DNA from: Clostridiaceae bacterium | GTDB lineage: Bacteria > Bacillota > Clostridia > Saccharofermentanales > DTU023 | DNA length: 38,991 nt | Reading direction: 5' to 3' | Assembly (NCBI GenBank): GCA_012799825.1 | Contig: JAAZKK010000109.1 | Coordinates: forward strand, 1-38,991 | In this document: positions 1 to 10,529 of the stretch, piece by piece | How the letters are laid out: the number at the start of each line of letters is the position of its first letter | Position numbering within the stretch: the stretch's first letter is position 1 | Translations under genes and position numbers: made by a program | Notes under the pieces: model-generated | Told to the model about the DNA's origin: nothing | Database searches by the model: none | What the model saw: the letters and a program-made list of their open reading frames with translations, nothing else

Positions 1-66
1 AAAATGACATACCCGGAGGATATGGCACTTGCGGAACACATTATTCTTCATCGCCGGAACGGTTGA
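1..66 (+). CDS. ispD: C-terminal end of 2-C-methyl-D-erythritol 4-phosphate cytidylyltransferase (partial at window edge)
   Basis: Frame 1 reads KMTYPEDMALAEHIILHRRNG* and stops at 64-66; the 'K(V/I)T-PEDLALAE' tail is typical of IspD C-termini. Only 21 residues are visible. Confidence 0.6.
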   Translation, partial: KMTYPEDMALAEHIILHRRNG

Positions 67-427
67 GGCAAGATTTGCATAATAATCATGACATCTTTTC
101 CTGTATTACCATGATGGGCGATCCTTTTACCTTGAATTAATGCATATTCGAACTGTTTTTCTGGTATAGATTACTAGCACTTTTATCTGACTCATGGTAA
201 AGTAAAAATTACAAATGTCAGGACATCAGTAACAGGTAAGTTCCTGCTTCTGATTTGTTCTTTTATGGTGACGTTTTTGACATGGCAATGGCAATAGTCA
301 CAAGGTTAGGGTGCGGCCACCACTATACGAGCCGTGCTTTTAACATGAAAGCTGAATGAAATCGTATCGACTTTCTGCGATAATCATGAAGCAATGAGTC
401 ATCCGTCATTATTTTGGAGGTATGCAT

Positions 428-2419
428 ATGGCAAAGGGGATCACGCCAACGACAACAAGACTGGCCGCAACCGTCAACGCTCGATATTATCCCGTTGAGG
501 GCGTTGCGGACGCGTACTGCATGGACGGCAAATTGCCCGGCAAACGCGAAACGCGCTCCGTCAACATGACCATGGACCGCGAATCGCGCGGCTTTTTGAT
601 TGCCGTCTACGGGTATCCGATGGACGGTCGAAGTAAAACGGAAGCCGGAGCCCGAGCACTCGTCGAACTTTCGGATGAGATGTCAGGCAGCAATGTAACC
701 ATTGATAATGCGATCAATGATCTTGCAGAGGCGGCTCTCGAGGTGACAGGGCGTCTTGAGGTTCGCCAAGAGGCGACTCGTGATCCTTATTTTGCCGGCA
801 TCATGGTGCATGACGGCGAAATGGCCGCTCTCACGGTCGGCAACGGCATCGCGCTGATTTTCCGCCACGATGTGCTTTATCCTCTGACAAGTTCCGTACG
901 TGATTTGAAAGCGACGGATCTTTATGGCGATCCCGTCGACGGGATTGACGATTTTATCGCGGGAGATGCCGGCACGATTTCCTATTCGAATATCGCGCAA
1001 CTCGAAGAAGGTGACCGCTTCATCCTCTGTAACGAGGATCTTTATCAATCGATCGGGCAGGATGGCATTTTGCGCATATTGAGCGAATCTGATGATCAGA
1101 TGGACGCCTCCGGTGAGATGATCACCTACGCCGCTGCCAACATGCCCGGCAAGCCGCTGCAGATCATCGCCATCTCCGTTGAGAAACTCATAATGGAAGA
1201 TTCGCCGACGTCTCGTTTTAGTCTCGGCCGTTTTGCTACACAAGCTATGGAACCGGTTCGTGATGTTCCGCAGGCTCGCCCTGATCCGAAAGCGCATCCT
1301 GCGTCCGATGTTTCGGCAACGCAGCGCTATCAAAAGCAAGACCGGCTTGATTTCCCTCCACCGAAGGAAGAACCGCCGATAGAGCAGGCACCGCCTAAAA
1401 CGCCTTTTGACCGCATCTACACAAGTGCCGCTTCTGACGTTCAGACCGCTCCCGCCGATGACTTGCCTTGGTCCTCGCCGGATGCTCGAGTTGACGACAC
1501 GCCGCTCTATCAGGATAGAAGTGTCAAGCGCGACATGACATCGCCCTTCGACGATCTTTCAACGGACGATCAAAATGCGGCTCCGCGCGACACTTACTAT
1601 GAATCAACGCCCCCCGCAACAGACGACGACCGATATGACGAAGATTATAGACCTCATGATCCGTATTCATACGATGGCGCGGGCGCCGGCGAAGACTATC
1701 TTAATGTGGGAAGTGCGCGTCGCGACACCGCAAGCAATCTTCCTGAATTTGCCTATTCGTCTGCGCATCAGCGCCGACGCTCGAGGATTCAAGATCAACG
1801 CGCACGCGATAGCCGATGGGGCGACGATTATGCTCAGACGTCCGATCAACTGCGAAGCACAGATTCATATGACGATGACGAGTATGACAATTTCGACCAT
1901 TACGACGATTATGACGATGATTTCGATGACAGATATAGTGATGACCGCGCGACCACCGCTTGGCCTCGCCGCCGACCCTATAACAAGAAGCGTCGTATTA
2001 TTTTCTACGCGCTTTTAGTCGCCGTCATCGTGATTTGTATCATTGCTCTGATCAAGCTTTTGACAAAGAATGATAAACCGACAGATACGACGACAACCCT
2101 CCCGCAAGAATCGGCTGATGTGATTGTGCCGAGTCAATCGGAATCAGTGGATACGTCCACGCCATCAGAATCGGCAGAACCCGACCCCTCTGAATCTAAG
2201 ACTGATCCGCAGCCTTCCGGTATCACAGGTGAGGTCACGCATACGATTGTAACCGGTGATTCTTGGTGGAGCATCTGCATGCAGTATTATAATACTGCGA
2301 CCGAAGCTCTCTGTCAGAAATTGGCTGAATACAACGGCAAAAAAATGACTGACCATATTCATACGGGCGGAAAGATCAAGGTTCCTCCGCTCAGTGTCTT
2401 GACAGGCAGCGGAGATTAA
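428..2419 (+). CDS. PP2C-like (probably degenerate) domain, acidic low-complexity linker, single TM helix, C-terminal LysM domain
   Basis: GGAGG at 416-420 suits ATG 428 better than ATG 422. PP2C-like blocks: VGNGIALIFRHDVLYPLTSS and LEEGDRFILCNEDLYQSIGQDGI. TM: RIIFYALLVAVIVICIIALIKLL. LysM-like tail: HTIVTGDSWWSICMQYYNTATEALCQKLAEYNGKKMTDHIHTGGKIKVPPL. Confidence 0.7.
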   Translation: MAKGITPTTTRLAATVNARYYPVEGVADAYCMDGKLPGKRETRSVNMTMDRESRGFLIAVYGYPMDGRSKTEAGARALVELSDEMSGSNVTIDNAINDLAEAALEVTGRLEVRQEATRDPYFAGIMVHDGEMAALTVGNGIALIFRHDVLYPLTSSVRDLKATDLYGDPVDGIDDFIAGDAGTISYSNIAQLEEGDRFILCNEDLYQSIGQDGILRILSESDDQMDASGEMITYAAANMPGKPLQIIAISVEKLIMEDSPTSRFSLGRFATQAMEPVRDVPQARPDPKAHPASDVSATQRYQKQDRLDFPPPKEEPPIEQAPPKTPFDRIYTSAASDVQTAPADDLPWSSPDARVDDTPLYQDRSVKRDMTSPFDDLSTDDQNAAPRDTYYESTPPATDDDRYDEDYRPHDPYSYDGAGAGEDYLNVGSARRDTASNLPEFAYSSAHQRRRSRIQDQRARDSRWGDDYAQTSDQLRSTDSYDDDEYDNFDHYDDYDDDFDDRYSDDRATTAWPRRRPYNKKRRIIFYALLVAVIVICIIALIKLLTKNDKPTDTTTTLPQESADVIVPSQSESVDTSTPSESAEPDPSESKTDPQPSGITGEVTHTIVTGDSWWSICMQYYNTATEALCQKLAEYNGKKMTDHIHTGGKIKVPPLSVLTGSGD

Positions 2420-2444
2420 CACAGGGCCTTACTTGAGCATTTAC

Positions 2445-2474
2445 ACAGGACCCGGCCGTTGTACCGGGTTCTGT
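2445..2474 (+). terminator. Hairpin between the LysM-protein gene and alaS; possible terminator or leader structure
   Basis: ACAGGACCCGG - CCGTTGTA - CCGGGTTCTGT, an 11-bp stem with one G-U pair. Only a weak T tract follows. Confidence 0.45.
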
Positions 2475-2545
2475 TATCTTTAATACAGAACGGCAATTTT
2501 CCCGCGTTTATAACGTCGCCATTCGCCGCTTTTTTGGAGGAGCAT

Positions 2546-5203
2546 GTGAAAGACAAGAGTCTCAATACGATTAGAAGCGCTTTTCTCTCTTTTTTTGAAA
2601 AAAAAGAACACCTCATTTTACCCAGTTTTTCCCTAATTCCGGAAAATGACCCTTCGATCCTTTTAATTAATGCAGGTATGGCGCCTTTGAAGCCAGCGTT
2701 TACCGGCGCAGAGGTACCGCCTTGCCGACGCATCGCGACGGCACAAAAATGCATTCGCACACCCGACATCGAACGCGTCGGCAAAACAGCAAGACACGGC
2801 ACTTTCTTTGAAATGTTAGGAAACTTCTCCTTCGGCGATTACTTCAAAGAGGAAGCGATTGCTTGGGGATGGGAGTTTTCAACAGAAGTATTAGGATTAG
2901 ATCCGGAACGCATATACGTTACGGTCCATATTGAAGACGATGAGGCTGAACAAATATGGCTTAAGGTAGGCGTGCCGAAAGAGCGCATTTATAAATTCGA
3001 TAAGTCCAATTTCTGGGAACTCGGATTAGGTCCTTGCGGTCCTTGTTCTGAGATGTTTTACGATCGGGGAGAGGTGTACGGTTGCCAAGAGCCTGATTGC
3101 GCACCGGGTTGCGAGTGCGATCGTTTTGTTGAGTATTGGAATCTTGTATTCACGCAATTTGACAAGCAGGAGGACGGCTCTTATATAACTCTCAAATCGA
3201 AAAACATCGACACCGGAGCCGGACTTGAACGCATCGCCACGATCGTTCAGAACGTCAACAATCTCTTCGAAGTGGATACGATACGCTCTATCCTTGATAC
3301 CGCATCTCGAGTGACAGGTACCGCTTACGGGGCATCGGAGCGGGGAGACGTCGCTCTTCGCGTCATCACAGATCATGTGCGTTCTTCGATGATGATGATC
3401 GGCGACGGCATTCGTCCGAGCAATGAGGGGCGCGGCTACGTCCTCAGGCGTCTTATCAGACGCGCGTCGCGTCACGGTCGCCTGCTCGGCATTGATCGTC
3501 CATTCCTTGAGCCGATCATGCGTGCGGCCATTCTCGAATCGTGTGAACATTATCAGGAGCTTGCCGACGCGGATAAGATCGTTAAAGTGCTTAACAATGA
3601 GGAAGCTCGATTTGACCGCACGCTCACGGCAGGGCTCGAACAACTTCAGAAAGCTTGCGATGAACAGCGCCGTCAAGGCTCTGCCGTTCTTCCCGGAAAA
3701 ACAGCCTTTTTACTCCATGACACGTTCGGCTTTCCGATCGAGCTCACAACTGAGATCGCGTCAGAATACGGTATAGATGTCGATCACGAAAACTTTAAAG
3801 AGGCCATGCGCCGCCAGCAATCGCGCGCACGGCACGATTTTCTTGAGAAATCGTCTACCACCGGATGGGGAAACATGGCTCTGCCTTCAGATGTTCGCGC
3901 CATGCCTGCAACGGTCTTCACCGGATACGACACGCTAACAGATACGACTAAGTTATGCGCCATCCTTCTGTGGTCCGAAGAGGATCACGCGTTTGATCTT
4001 CTCGAAGAGACTATTGAAGACGGCGAATATGTCTTCATTTTTGACAGGACACCCCTTTATCCTGAAGGCGGCGGCCAAACAGGAGATACGGGTACCATTG
4101 TGCAAGGTGACGCTCGAGCGGATGTCCACCGTACAGAAAAATCGGGAGACGGACATATCATGCACCACGTGCGTGTAATCACCGGCGTCTTCTCAGTTAA
4201 CCGGTCAGCTGAGATTTCATGTAATGAAGATCAACGCCTTTCGACGGCGCGCAACCACACAGCGACTCATCTGCTGCACGCGTCACTTCAGAAGGTGCTC
4301 GGTGATGATGCGACACAACGCGGATCATATGTGTCACAGGACAGACTTCGCTTCGACTTTTTACATGACGGCCCGCTTACCGATGCACAGTTTGAGGACA
4401 TCGAACAGCGTGTCAATCGCGTCATCATCAATGATCTTCCGGTAACGACAGAGATCATGGCGCTTCAACAAGCAAAAAAACTCGGCGTCACAGCGCTTTT
4501 TGGTGAAAAATATGATGACGAGGTGCGTGTAGTGTCTTGCGGCACTTTTTCACGGGAACTTTGTGGCGGCACACATTTGAAGAGGACTTCTAACGTCTTG
4601 CTTTTCACCATCCTTTCAGAATCCGGGATCGCGGCAGGCGTTCGTCGCATTGAAGCGGTGACCGGAGAGCGCGCGATCGCAGTTGCGCAAGATGGTGCTA
4701 AACTTATAAAGACACTATCGGAGCGCCTAAACACAACGCCCAATGATCTTTTTGACAAGGTCGAGGCGCTTCAGGATAAGGCGGCAGATCTTGAGGAGCA
4801 GGTGAGCATCTTAACGCGTGAAAAATTGTCCGGCGCAGTCGACCAGTTAAAATCAAACGAAGAGATTATCGGCGACTATCGCTGCATCTTCGCTGTTTTG
4901 CCTAACGCCGACGCACCTGCGCTTCGCAATGCAGGTGATCGACTCCGCGATCGGCTTGGCGATATGGCCATCGTGGTGCTTGCGGGGACTACTTCTGACA
5001 AAGTCCTATGGCTCGTGATGACAGGAAAAGAGACCGTCAAGACAGGTCTTAAAGCCGGCGATCTAGTACGTTTGGCCGCTAAGCAAACCGGCGGCGGAGG
5101 CGGCGGACGCCCCGATATGGCGCAGGCCGGCGGCCGCGATGTATCGCGTGTCGCTGAAGCGATGGATGCTTTACGTGACCTCGTTCGCCAACATTCATCG
5201 TAA
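2546..5203 (+). CDS. alaS: Alanyl-tRNA synthetase
   Basis: GGAGG at 2536-2540 before GTG 2546 (MKDKSLNTIRSAFLSFFEKKEH). AlaRS motifs: NAGMAPLKPAFTG, RHGTFFEMLGNFSFGDYFKEEAI, GPCGPCSEMFYDRG, HTATHLLHASLQKVLG, CGGTH, and the GGGGGGRPDMAQAGG C-terminus. Confidence 0.96.
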   Translation: MKDKSLNTIRSAFLSFFEKKEHLILPSFSLIPENDPSILLINAGMAPLKPAFTGAEVPPCRRIATAQKCIRTPDIERVGKTARHGTFFEMLGNFSFGDYFKEEAIAWGWEFSTEVLGLDPERIYVTVHIEDDEAEQIWLKVGVPKERIYKFDKSNFWELGLGPCGPCSEMFYDRGEVYGCQEPDCAPGCECDRFVEYWNLVFTQFDKQEDGSYITLKSKNIDTGAGLERIATIVQNVNNLFEVDTIRSILDTASRVTGTAYGASERGDVALRVITDHVRSSMMMIGDGIRPSNEGRGYVLRRLIRRASRHGRLLGIDRPFLEPIMRAAILESCEHYQELADADKIVKVLNNEEARFDRTLTAGLEQLQKACDEQRRQGSAVLPGKTAFLLHDTFGFPIELTTEIASEYGIDVDHENFKEAMRRQQSRARHDFLEKSSTTGWGNMALPSDVRAMPATVFTGYDTLTDTTKLCAILLWSEEDHAFDLLEETIEDGEYVFIFDRTPLYPEGGGQTGDTGTIVQGDARADVHRTEKSGDGHIMHHVRVITGVFSVNRSAEISCNEDQRLSTARNHTATHLLHASLQKVLGDDATQRGSYVSQDRLRFDFLHDGPLTDAQFEDIEQRVNRVIINDLPVTTEIMALQQAKKLGVTALFGEKYDDEVRVVSCGTFSRELCGGTHLKRTSNVLLFTILSESGIAAGVRRIEAVTGERAIAVAQDGAKLIKTLSERLNTTPNDLFDKVEALQDKAADLEEQVSILTREKLSGAVDQLKSNEEIIGDYRCIFAVLPNADAPALRNAGDRLRDRLGDMAIVVLAGTTSDKVLWLVMTGKETVKTGLKAGDLVRLAAKQTGGGGGGRPDMAQAGGRDVSRVAEAMDALRDLVRQHSS

Positions 5204-5228
5204 ACACAACAAAGAGGAGTTAACTCGA

Positions 5229-5579
5229 ATGAAATCATGTCTTTTTTGCAAAATTGTCAACGGCGATGCGTCATCTGACATCATCTATGAAAATGATGCT
5301 TTGATCGTTTTTAAGGATATTCATCCAATCGCGCCGGTGCATGTTCTGATCGTGCCGAAGAAACATTTCAACCATCTTATCGAGATGGTGACGTCCGAGG
5401 AAGGTCGCGCCGTGCTCGCGAACGTAGCGGAGGCGCTTCCCGATATTGTGCGAGCAGCAGGTCTTGAGAACCGAGGTTTCCGTCTGGTCAACAATTGTAG
5501 AGAAGAGGGCGGCCAGACGATAGCGCACGTGCATTTTCATCTGATCGGCGGACGAACCCTCGCTCGGGAGTTGCCGTAA
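5229..5579 (+). CDS. HIT family protein
   Basis: CLFCKIVNGDASSDIIYENDALIVFKDIHPIAPVHVLIVPKKH and a histidine triad (HVHFHLIGG). Confidence 0.93.
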   Translation: MKSCLFCKIVNGDASSDIIYENDALIVFKDIHPIAPVHVLIVPKKHFNHLIEMVTSEEGRAVLANVAEALPDIVRAAGLENRGFRLVNNCREEGGQTIAHVHFHLIGGRTLARELP

Positions 5580-5582
5580 AAC

Positions 5583-6296
5583 ATGTTAGTTGTTGCTCTC
5601 CTCACGCTTTCTGTCGCTTCGGTCGTACTGGTCTGGCAGGGCACATTGCCTCTCGTACCCGGATTTATTATTGCGGCCTCATCGATCGGCACATTGCTAT
5701 GGAAATTAATGCGCTTGGCGCAAATGCGCCGCAGCGTCAGAAAGGAAACACGTGCCAGGAAAGCGAAGTGGGGCGGCGAACTTTTGGTAATCACCGGACT
5801 TTCCAGCTTGATCGGAATGCACTGCCGTCTTTTTATTACGCGCCAAGACGCGCTGATATTGGACGACGGCGCAAGTGAACGCACCATTCATCTTGATGAC
5901 GTCCGAAGAATTGGTCTTTTCTACGGAGAAACCGTTGATCACTATAACGATGTTGAGTTGGGAGAACTGCTCAAAATAGAGAGCATCCCGCATTTTTCAG
6001 CGGTTCGCGCGTGGCTTTCCCGCAATCCCGGCGCCCGAAAAAACCTCATGCTGGCGATCATCTTCCAGAAACCTTTAAACGATCTTGTGTATTCGGAGAT
6101 GGCTGTATTTTCAGATTTTACAGATACGGGCAATCTTAAAGCTTTTGCAGCGCGCCCGGAAGTGGCCGTCAAATTGGTCTTCATCCCTCATTCCCGAAAG
6201 AATAAACGAAACAAAAAATCAGTTCAGTCTGCGCGCAAATCTTCGCGATCGGCGACATCGAGAGCCGTATTTAAACGACGTAAGGGTCAAACATGA
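5583..6296 (+). CDS. Membrane-anchored protein of unknown function with a basic C-terminal tail
   Basis: N-terminal hydrophobic segments, soluble domain, K/R-rich tail. The stop overlaps the miaB start (6293). Confidence 0.6.
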   Translation: MLVVALLTLSVASVVLVWQGTLPLVPGFIIAASSIGTLLWKLMRLAQMRRSVRKETRARKAKWGGELLVITGLSSLIGMHCRLFITRQDALILDDGASERTIHLDDVRRIGLFYGETVDHYNDVELGELLKIESIPHFSAVRAWLSRNPGARKNLMLAIIFQKPLNDLVYSEMAVFSDFTDTGNLKAFAARPEVAVKLVFIPHSRKNKRNKKSVQSARKSSRSATSRAVFKRRKGQT

Positions 6297-7870
6297 CGCC
6301 TTGCAATATGATATCGCTTCTAAAAAACGGCAACGTGCTAGGAAAGGGCGATGCTGAAAGAGACATTCGCGACCGGATATCGGATATGTCAGAACGTCTC
6401 GGACGCCCATTGACATACTTCATAAAGACATTCGGCTGCCAACAGAACGACCACGACAGCGAGATCGCAGCAGGCATTCTCTCTTTACTCGGGTTTCAAG
6501 AAGGCTCTTCCGCGGAAGAATCAGATGTTGTGCTATTCAACACATGCAGTGTCCGTGCCAATGCGGACGATCGTTTTTATGGTCATGTAGGGAACTTAAA
6601 ACCGTTAAAAAAAGACGGTCGCCCCATCATCGGTGTTTTCGGCTGCATGATGGAGCAATCTATCCATGTCAATACCATCTTGACGACCTTCCCATACGTC
6701 GATTTTATACTCGGCGCCGGTGCGATGTCGCATATTCCTTACGCGCTGGCAGCCGTCTTGAAAGCACGAAATGCCGATAAACGAGGCACCTGCAAACCGC
6801 TCGATCTGACCGCAATATCGACACCCTCCGATAGCATCACCGCGGGAGATCTTCCGGTTAAACGCGAAAACCGACAGCGCGCCCTTGTCACGATCATGAC
6901 AGGCTGCAATAACTTTTGCACATATTGCATCGTTCCTTATACAAGAGGACGAGAGAAAAGTCGCCTTGCCGCAGATATCCTCCGCGAAGTAAAACAGGCG
7001 ATAAAAGAGGGAGCGCGCGATGTAATGCTTCTTGGCCAGAACATCAATTCCTACGGTGTAGATGAGCGCAAAAAAGGGGAAGATCCGACGCATTATCCGA
7101 CGTTTGCCGAACTTCTTTCAGAAATTGCCCTGATCGATCAACTCTTCGTTCTACGCTATATGACTTCACATCCTCGCGACCTCTCCGATGAACTTATTGA
7201 TGTAATCGGTCGAACGCCGGTCGTAGAACCGCATATCCATCTTCCGCTTCAATCAGGAAGCGACCGCATATTGAAAAAAATGAACCGCCACTATGACACT
7301 GCGCACTATCTTTCACTTGTTAGAAAATTGCGCATGGCGCGACCGGACATCACCATATCAACCGATCTCATCGTCGGTTTTCCGGGTGAGACGGAAGAAG
7401 ACTTTGAGGCGACACTCAATGTGATGAAAGAAGTGCGGTTTGATGCGGCTTTTACGTTTATCTACAGCCCGCGTGAAGGGACTCCGGCAGCCCGTTGGTT
7501 CAAGAAGTCAAGTAATGAGAGGGGAGAAGATGACGACTCAAACCGTGATGCCGTGATTCGCGATCGTTTTGGACGCCTTACAGAGCTTCAGAATCAATTG
7601 AGCTTCGACTCCAACGTTAAGCTTCTGGGAAAAGAGGTCACCGTTCTAGTCGACGGCCCGAGCAAACGCTCACCTGACATCTTTTCAGGGAGAACGCGTG
7701 ATCACCGATTAGTAAACTTTACAACACCAGACAGGATGTCCTTACCATGTGACAACGCACTGCAACCAGGTGATATCGTCGTTGTTCGCATCGATCGTGC
7801 AAAAATCTTTTCACTTGAGGGGACCGTAACATCGATCTTAGAAAGGAGTATCAAGACACGATGGCTTTGA
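6293..7870 (+). CDS. miaB: tRNA-2-methylthio-N6-dimethylallyladenosine synthase
   Basis: TFGCQQNDHDSE, radical-SAM motif MTGCNNFCTYCIVPYTRGREKSR, LPLQSGSDRILKKMNRHY, DLIVGFPGETEEDF. Adjacent to mutS. Confidence 0.95.
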   Translation: MTPCNMISLLKNGNVLGKGDAERDIRDRISDMSERLGRPLTYFIKTFGCQQNDHDSEIAAGILSLLGFQEGSSAEESDVVLFNTCSVRANADDRFYGHVGNLKPLKKDGRPIIGVFGCMMEQSIHVNTILTTFPYVDFILGAGAMSHIPYALAAVLKARNADKRGTCKPLDLTAISTPSDSITAGDLPVKRENRQRALVTIMTGCNNFCTYCIVPYTRGREKSRLAADILREVKQAIKEGARDVMLLGQNINSYGVDERKKGEDPTHYPTFAELLSEIALIDQLFVLRYMTSHPRDLSDELIDVIGRTPVVEPHIHLPLQSGSDRILKKMNRHYDTAHYLSLVRKLRMARPDITISTDLIVGFPGETEEDFEATLNVMKEVRFDAAFTFIYSPREGTPAARWFKKSSNERGEDDDSNRDAVIRDRFGRLTELQNQLSFDSNVKLLGKEVTVLVDGPSKRSPDIFSGRTRDHRLVNFTTPDRMSLPCDNALQPGDIVVVRIDRAKIFSLEGTVTSILERSIKTRWL

Positions 7871-10509
7871 CTTTTGAAAGTGTTGACGTCAATGCGCTGA
7901 CGCCTATGATGAAACAGCATTTTGATATCAAGGCGCAACACCCGGACTGCCTTATCTTTTTTAGACTAGGCGATTTTTATGAGCTCTTCTTTGACGATGC
8001 GCAGGCGGCTTCACGCGAGCTTGAAATAGCGCTGACGGGTCGCGACTGCGGACTTTCTGAGAGAGCCCCGATGTGCGGTGTTCCGCACCACGCCGTAGAT
8101 CAATATATAAAGAAACTTTTGACACGCGGTTACAAAGTTGCTATCTGTGATCAAGTCGAAGATCCCGCCGAAGCAAAGGGTCTTGTCGATCGTCAAGTCG
8201 TTCGCGTCATTACACCGGGAACGCAAACCGATCCTGAGGGCGTTGAATCGCGCGCTTATCAATATATCTGCTCCGTCTTTCAGATGAGTCGCGCGTTTGG
8301 ATTCGCCGCCTGTGATCTTTCCTCCGGGCGCTTTGAGACGTCTGAACTGCTCTCTTCCGAAGCGGAAGACCAACTTTTTGATGAGCTCTCACGTCTAAAA
8401 CCGGTTGAATTCGTCGTCAATGAAACATTTTCAAAGAATCGACGTTTCATGGAACATATTGAACGTTTGCAGATCACGAGTACGGTTCTGCCTAATGACG
8501 TGTTTGATATCAAGGACGCTGAGCAGCGCGGCCTTAAGTTTACCGCTTCTGAGCTGCTCTGGCCTCGCGCGTCGGCGGCGCTCTTGTATTATCTCGAGTC
8601 AACACAGATGGCGTCACCTGATCAAATTGGCGAGATTCGGCCCTTTACGATACGCGAATATATGCTACTTGATCGCGCGACGCGCTTGAATTTAGAACTT
8701 GTTGAAACCATCCGCGACCGAAAAAGAAGGGGAAGCCTTTTGTGGGCGATCGATCGGACGAAGACGTCGATGGGAAGCCGCTTGCTGCGCGCTTGGATTG
8801 AACAGCCCCTGATCGATCGCGATAGGATTGAGAGGCGACAATCCACTGTTGCCGCCCTATACGACGATTATCGTCTGCGCTCTTCTTTGCAGGAAGCATT
8901 GACGGGGCTCTACGATATTGAGCGCCTCTCTGCGAGAATCGCGACGGGACAAGTCAATCCGCGAGATTTGGCGGCGCTCCGTACGGCACTTAGAAAACTC
9001 CCGAATGTCAAGAATCTGCTCGATAGGGAAGAGGAACCCGGCATTGCCCGCTTGAGTGAAGAGATTTTCACATTGCCTGAGCTTTGTGAACTTTTGGAAA
9101 CTGCTATCGTCGATGATCCGCCTGTCCTCATCACTGAAGGCGGAATCATCCGGCGCGGCTACAACGCACATGTCGATGAATTGATGGATATCTCTTTACA
9201 CGGCAAAGATTACATTCTTTCCCTAGAAGCGAAAGAGCGCGAGGCCACAGGCATCAAGAATCTGAAAATCGGCTATAACCGTGTGTTCGGCTATTATTTT
9301 GATATCACAAAAAGTCAACTTTCAAAGACGCCGGATCATTTCCAAAGATTGCAGACGCTTGCCAATTCAGAGCGTTTCGCAACACCGGAACTCAAGGATC
9401 TTGAATCAAAAATAATCGGAGCGGAGCAACGGCAAAAGAACTTGGAACATGAGCTTTTCTCTGAGATTCGAACGACGGTGACGTCTTCGCTTGCACCTCT
9501 TCAATCGACGGCTCGTGCGCTTGCAACATTGGATGTTCTGTTATCTTTAGCAGAGACGGCAGAACGTCAGCGTTATTGCCGCCCAAAACTTACTTCCGAT
9601 CGAAGACTCAACATTGAAAAGGGTCGACATCCCGTTGTAGAGCTGATGATGTCGCAGGGCCAGGACTTTGTCGCAAATGATCTTCATATGGACGGGGATG
9701 ACCGTCGCCTCATGATCCTCACCGGTCCGAACATGTCCGGGAAATCTACCTATATGCGTCAAACTGCCCTCATCGTTCTTTTAGCGCAGATCGGCAGCTT
9801 TGTACCTGCCGAATCGGCTGAAATCGGCATTGTAGATCGCATCATGACGCGTGTCGGAGCCTCTGACGATCTCGGAGCGGGACAATCCACCTTTATGGTC
9901 GAAATGTCGGAAGTCGCTTCAATACTAAACAACGCGACAGCGCGAAGTCTGCTCATTTTAGATGAAGTCGGACGGGGAACGGGTACGGCCGACGGACTTT
10001 CGATTGCGTGGTCCGTCATCGAATACATCGCGGATCCTTTGCTTTTAGGCGCGCGGGCTCTTTTTGCGACGCATTACCACGAATTGATCGACCTCGGCAA
10101 CCAATTGCCCGGCGCATTCAACTGTCATGTCGATGTCGCGGAAGATAAAGGCGAGATCGTCTTCTTACACGTGATCCGTGACGGAGGAACGGATGATAGC
10201 TACGGCATTGAAGTCGCTCGTCTTGCCGGTGTTCCTGACTCCGTCGTCTTGAGAGCTTCCGAAATTATGGAACAGTTTGAGAAAAGCCGACGCCACCGCC
10301 GCAAGGTAGTTCGCCACACATCGCGTCAGATGGACGGCCAGCAAGACTTATTTTCAAAAGCGCAGTCTGTCCGAACGGCAAATGACATCGTTCAGCGCCT
10401 GCGCGATACTGATATTGATACATTGCGCCCCGTGGACGCATTCGGAATGCTCATTGATCTGAAGGCTCTTGCCGAACGCCATGACCGACAACAAGGTGAA
10501 GGGGAGTAG
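7861..10509 (+). CDS. mutS: DNA mismatch repair protein MutS
   Basis: N-terminal DCLIFFRLGDFYELFFDDA, Walker A TGPNMSGKSTYMRQ, GAGQSTFMVEMSE, LILDEVGRGT, FATHYHEL. Confidence 0.97.
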   Translation: MALTFESVDVNALTPMMKQHFDIKAQHPDCLIFFRLGDFYELFFDDAQAASRELEIALTGRDCGLSERAPMCGVPHHAVDQYIKKLLTRGYKVAICDQVEDPAEAKGLVDRQVVRVITPGTQTDPEGVESRAYQYICSVFQMSRAFGFAACDLSSGRFETSELLSSEAEDQLFDELSRLKPVEFVVNETFSKNRRFMEHIERLQITSTVLPNDVFDIKDAEQRGLKFTASELLWPRASAALLYYLESTQMASPDQIGEIRPFTIREYMLLDRATRLNLELVETIRDRKRRGSLLWAIDRTKTSMGSRLLRAWIEQPLIDRDRIERRQSTVAALYDDYRLRSSLQEALTGLYDIERLSARIATGQVNPRDLAALRTALRKLPNVKNLLDREEEPGIARLSEEIFTLPELCELLETAIVDDPPVLITEGGIIRRGYNAHVDELMDISLHGKDYILSLEAKEREATGIKNLKIGYNRVFGYYFDITKSQLSKTPDHFQRLQTLANSERFATPELKDLESKIIGAEQRQKNLEHELFSEIRTTVTSSLAPLQSTARALATLDVLLSLAETAERQRYCRPKLTSDRRLNIEKGRHPVVELMMSQGQDFVANDLHMDGDDRRLMILTGPNMSGKSTYMRQTALIVLLAQIGSFVPAESAEIGIVDRIMTRVGASDDLGAGQSTFMVEMSEVASILNNATARSLLILDEVGRGTGTADGLSIAWSVIEYIADPLLLGARALFATHYHELIDLGNQLPGAFNCHVDVAEDKGEIVFLHVIRDGGTDDSYGIEVARLAGVPDSVVLRASEIMEQFEKSRRHRRKVVRHTSRQMDGQQDLFSKAQSVRTANDIVQRLRDTDIDTLRPVDAFGMLIDLKALAERHDRQQGEGE

Positions 10510-10529
10510 AAGAAAGGAAGCGTTGAAAG

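Noticed and set aside
683-1339. 218-aa - strand ORF and other ORFs antisense to the LysM protein
   Set aside because: Shadow ORF opposite a well-supported CDS; composition lacks recognisable domains.
1575-2018. 147-aa + strand ORF inside the LysM-protein gene
   Set aside because: Out-of-frame reading of the D/Y-rich low-complexity stretch.
2420-2545. T-box leader upstream of alaS
   Set aside because: There is a hairpin, but I cannot find the conserved T-box sequence (GGGTGG/TGGNACCGCG-like) or antiterminator, and the gap is too short.
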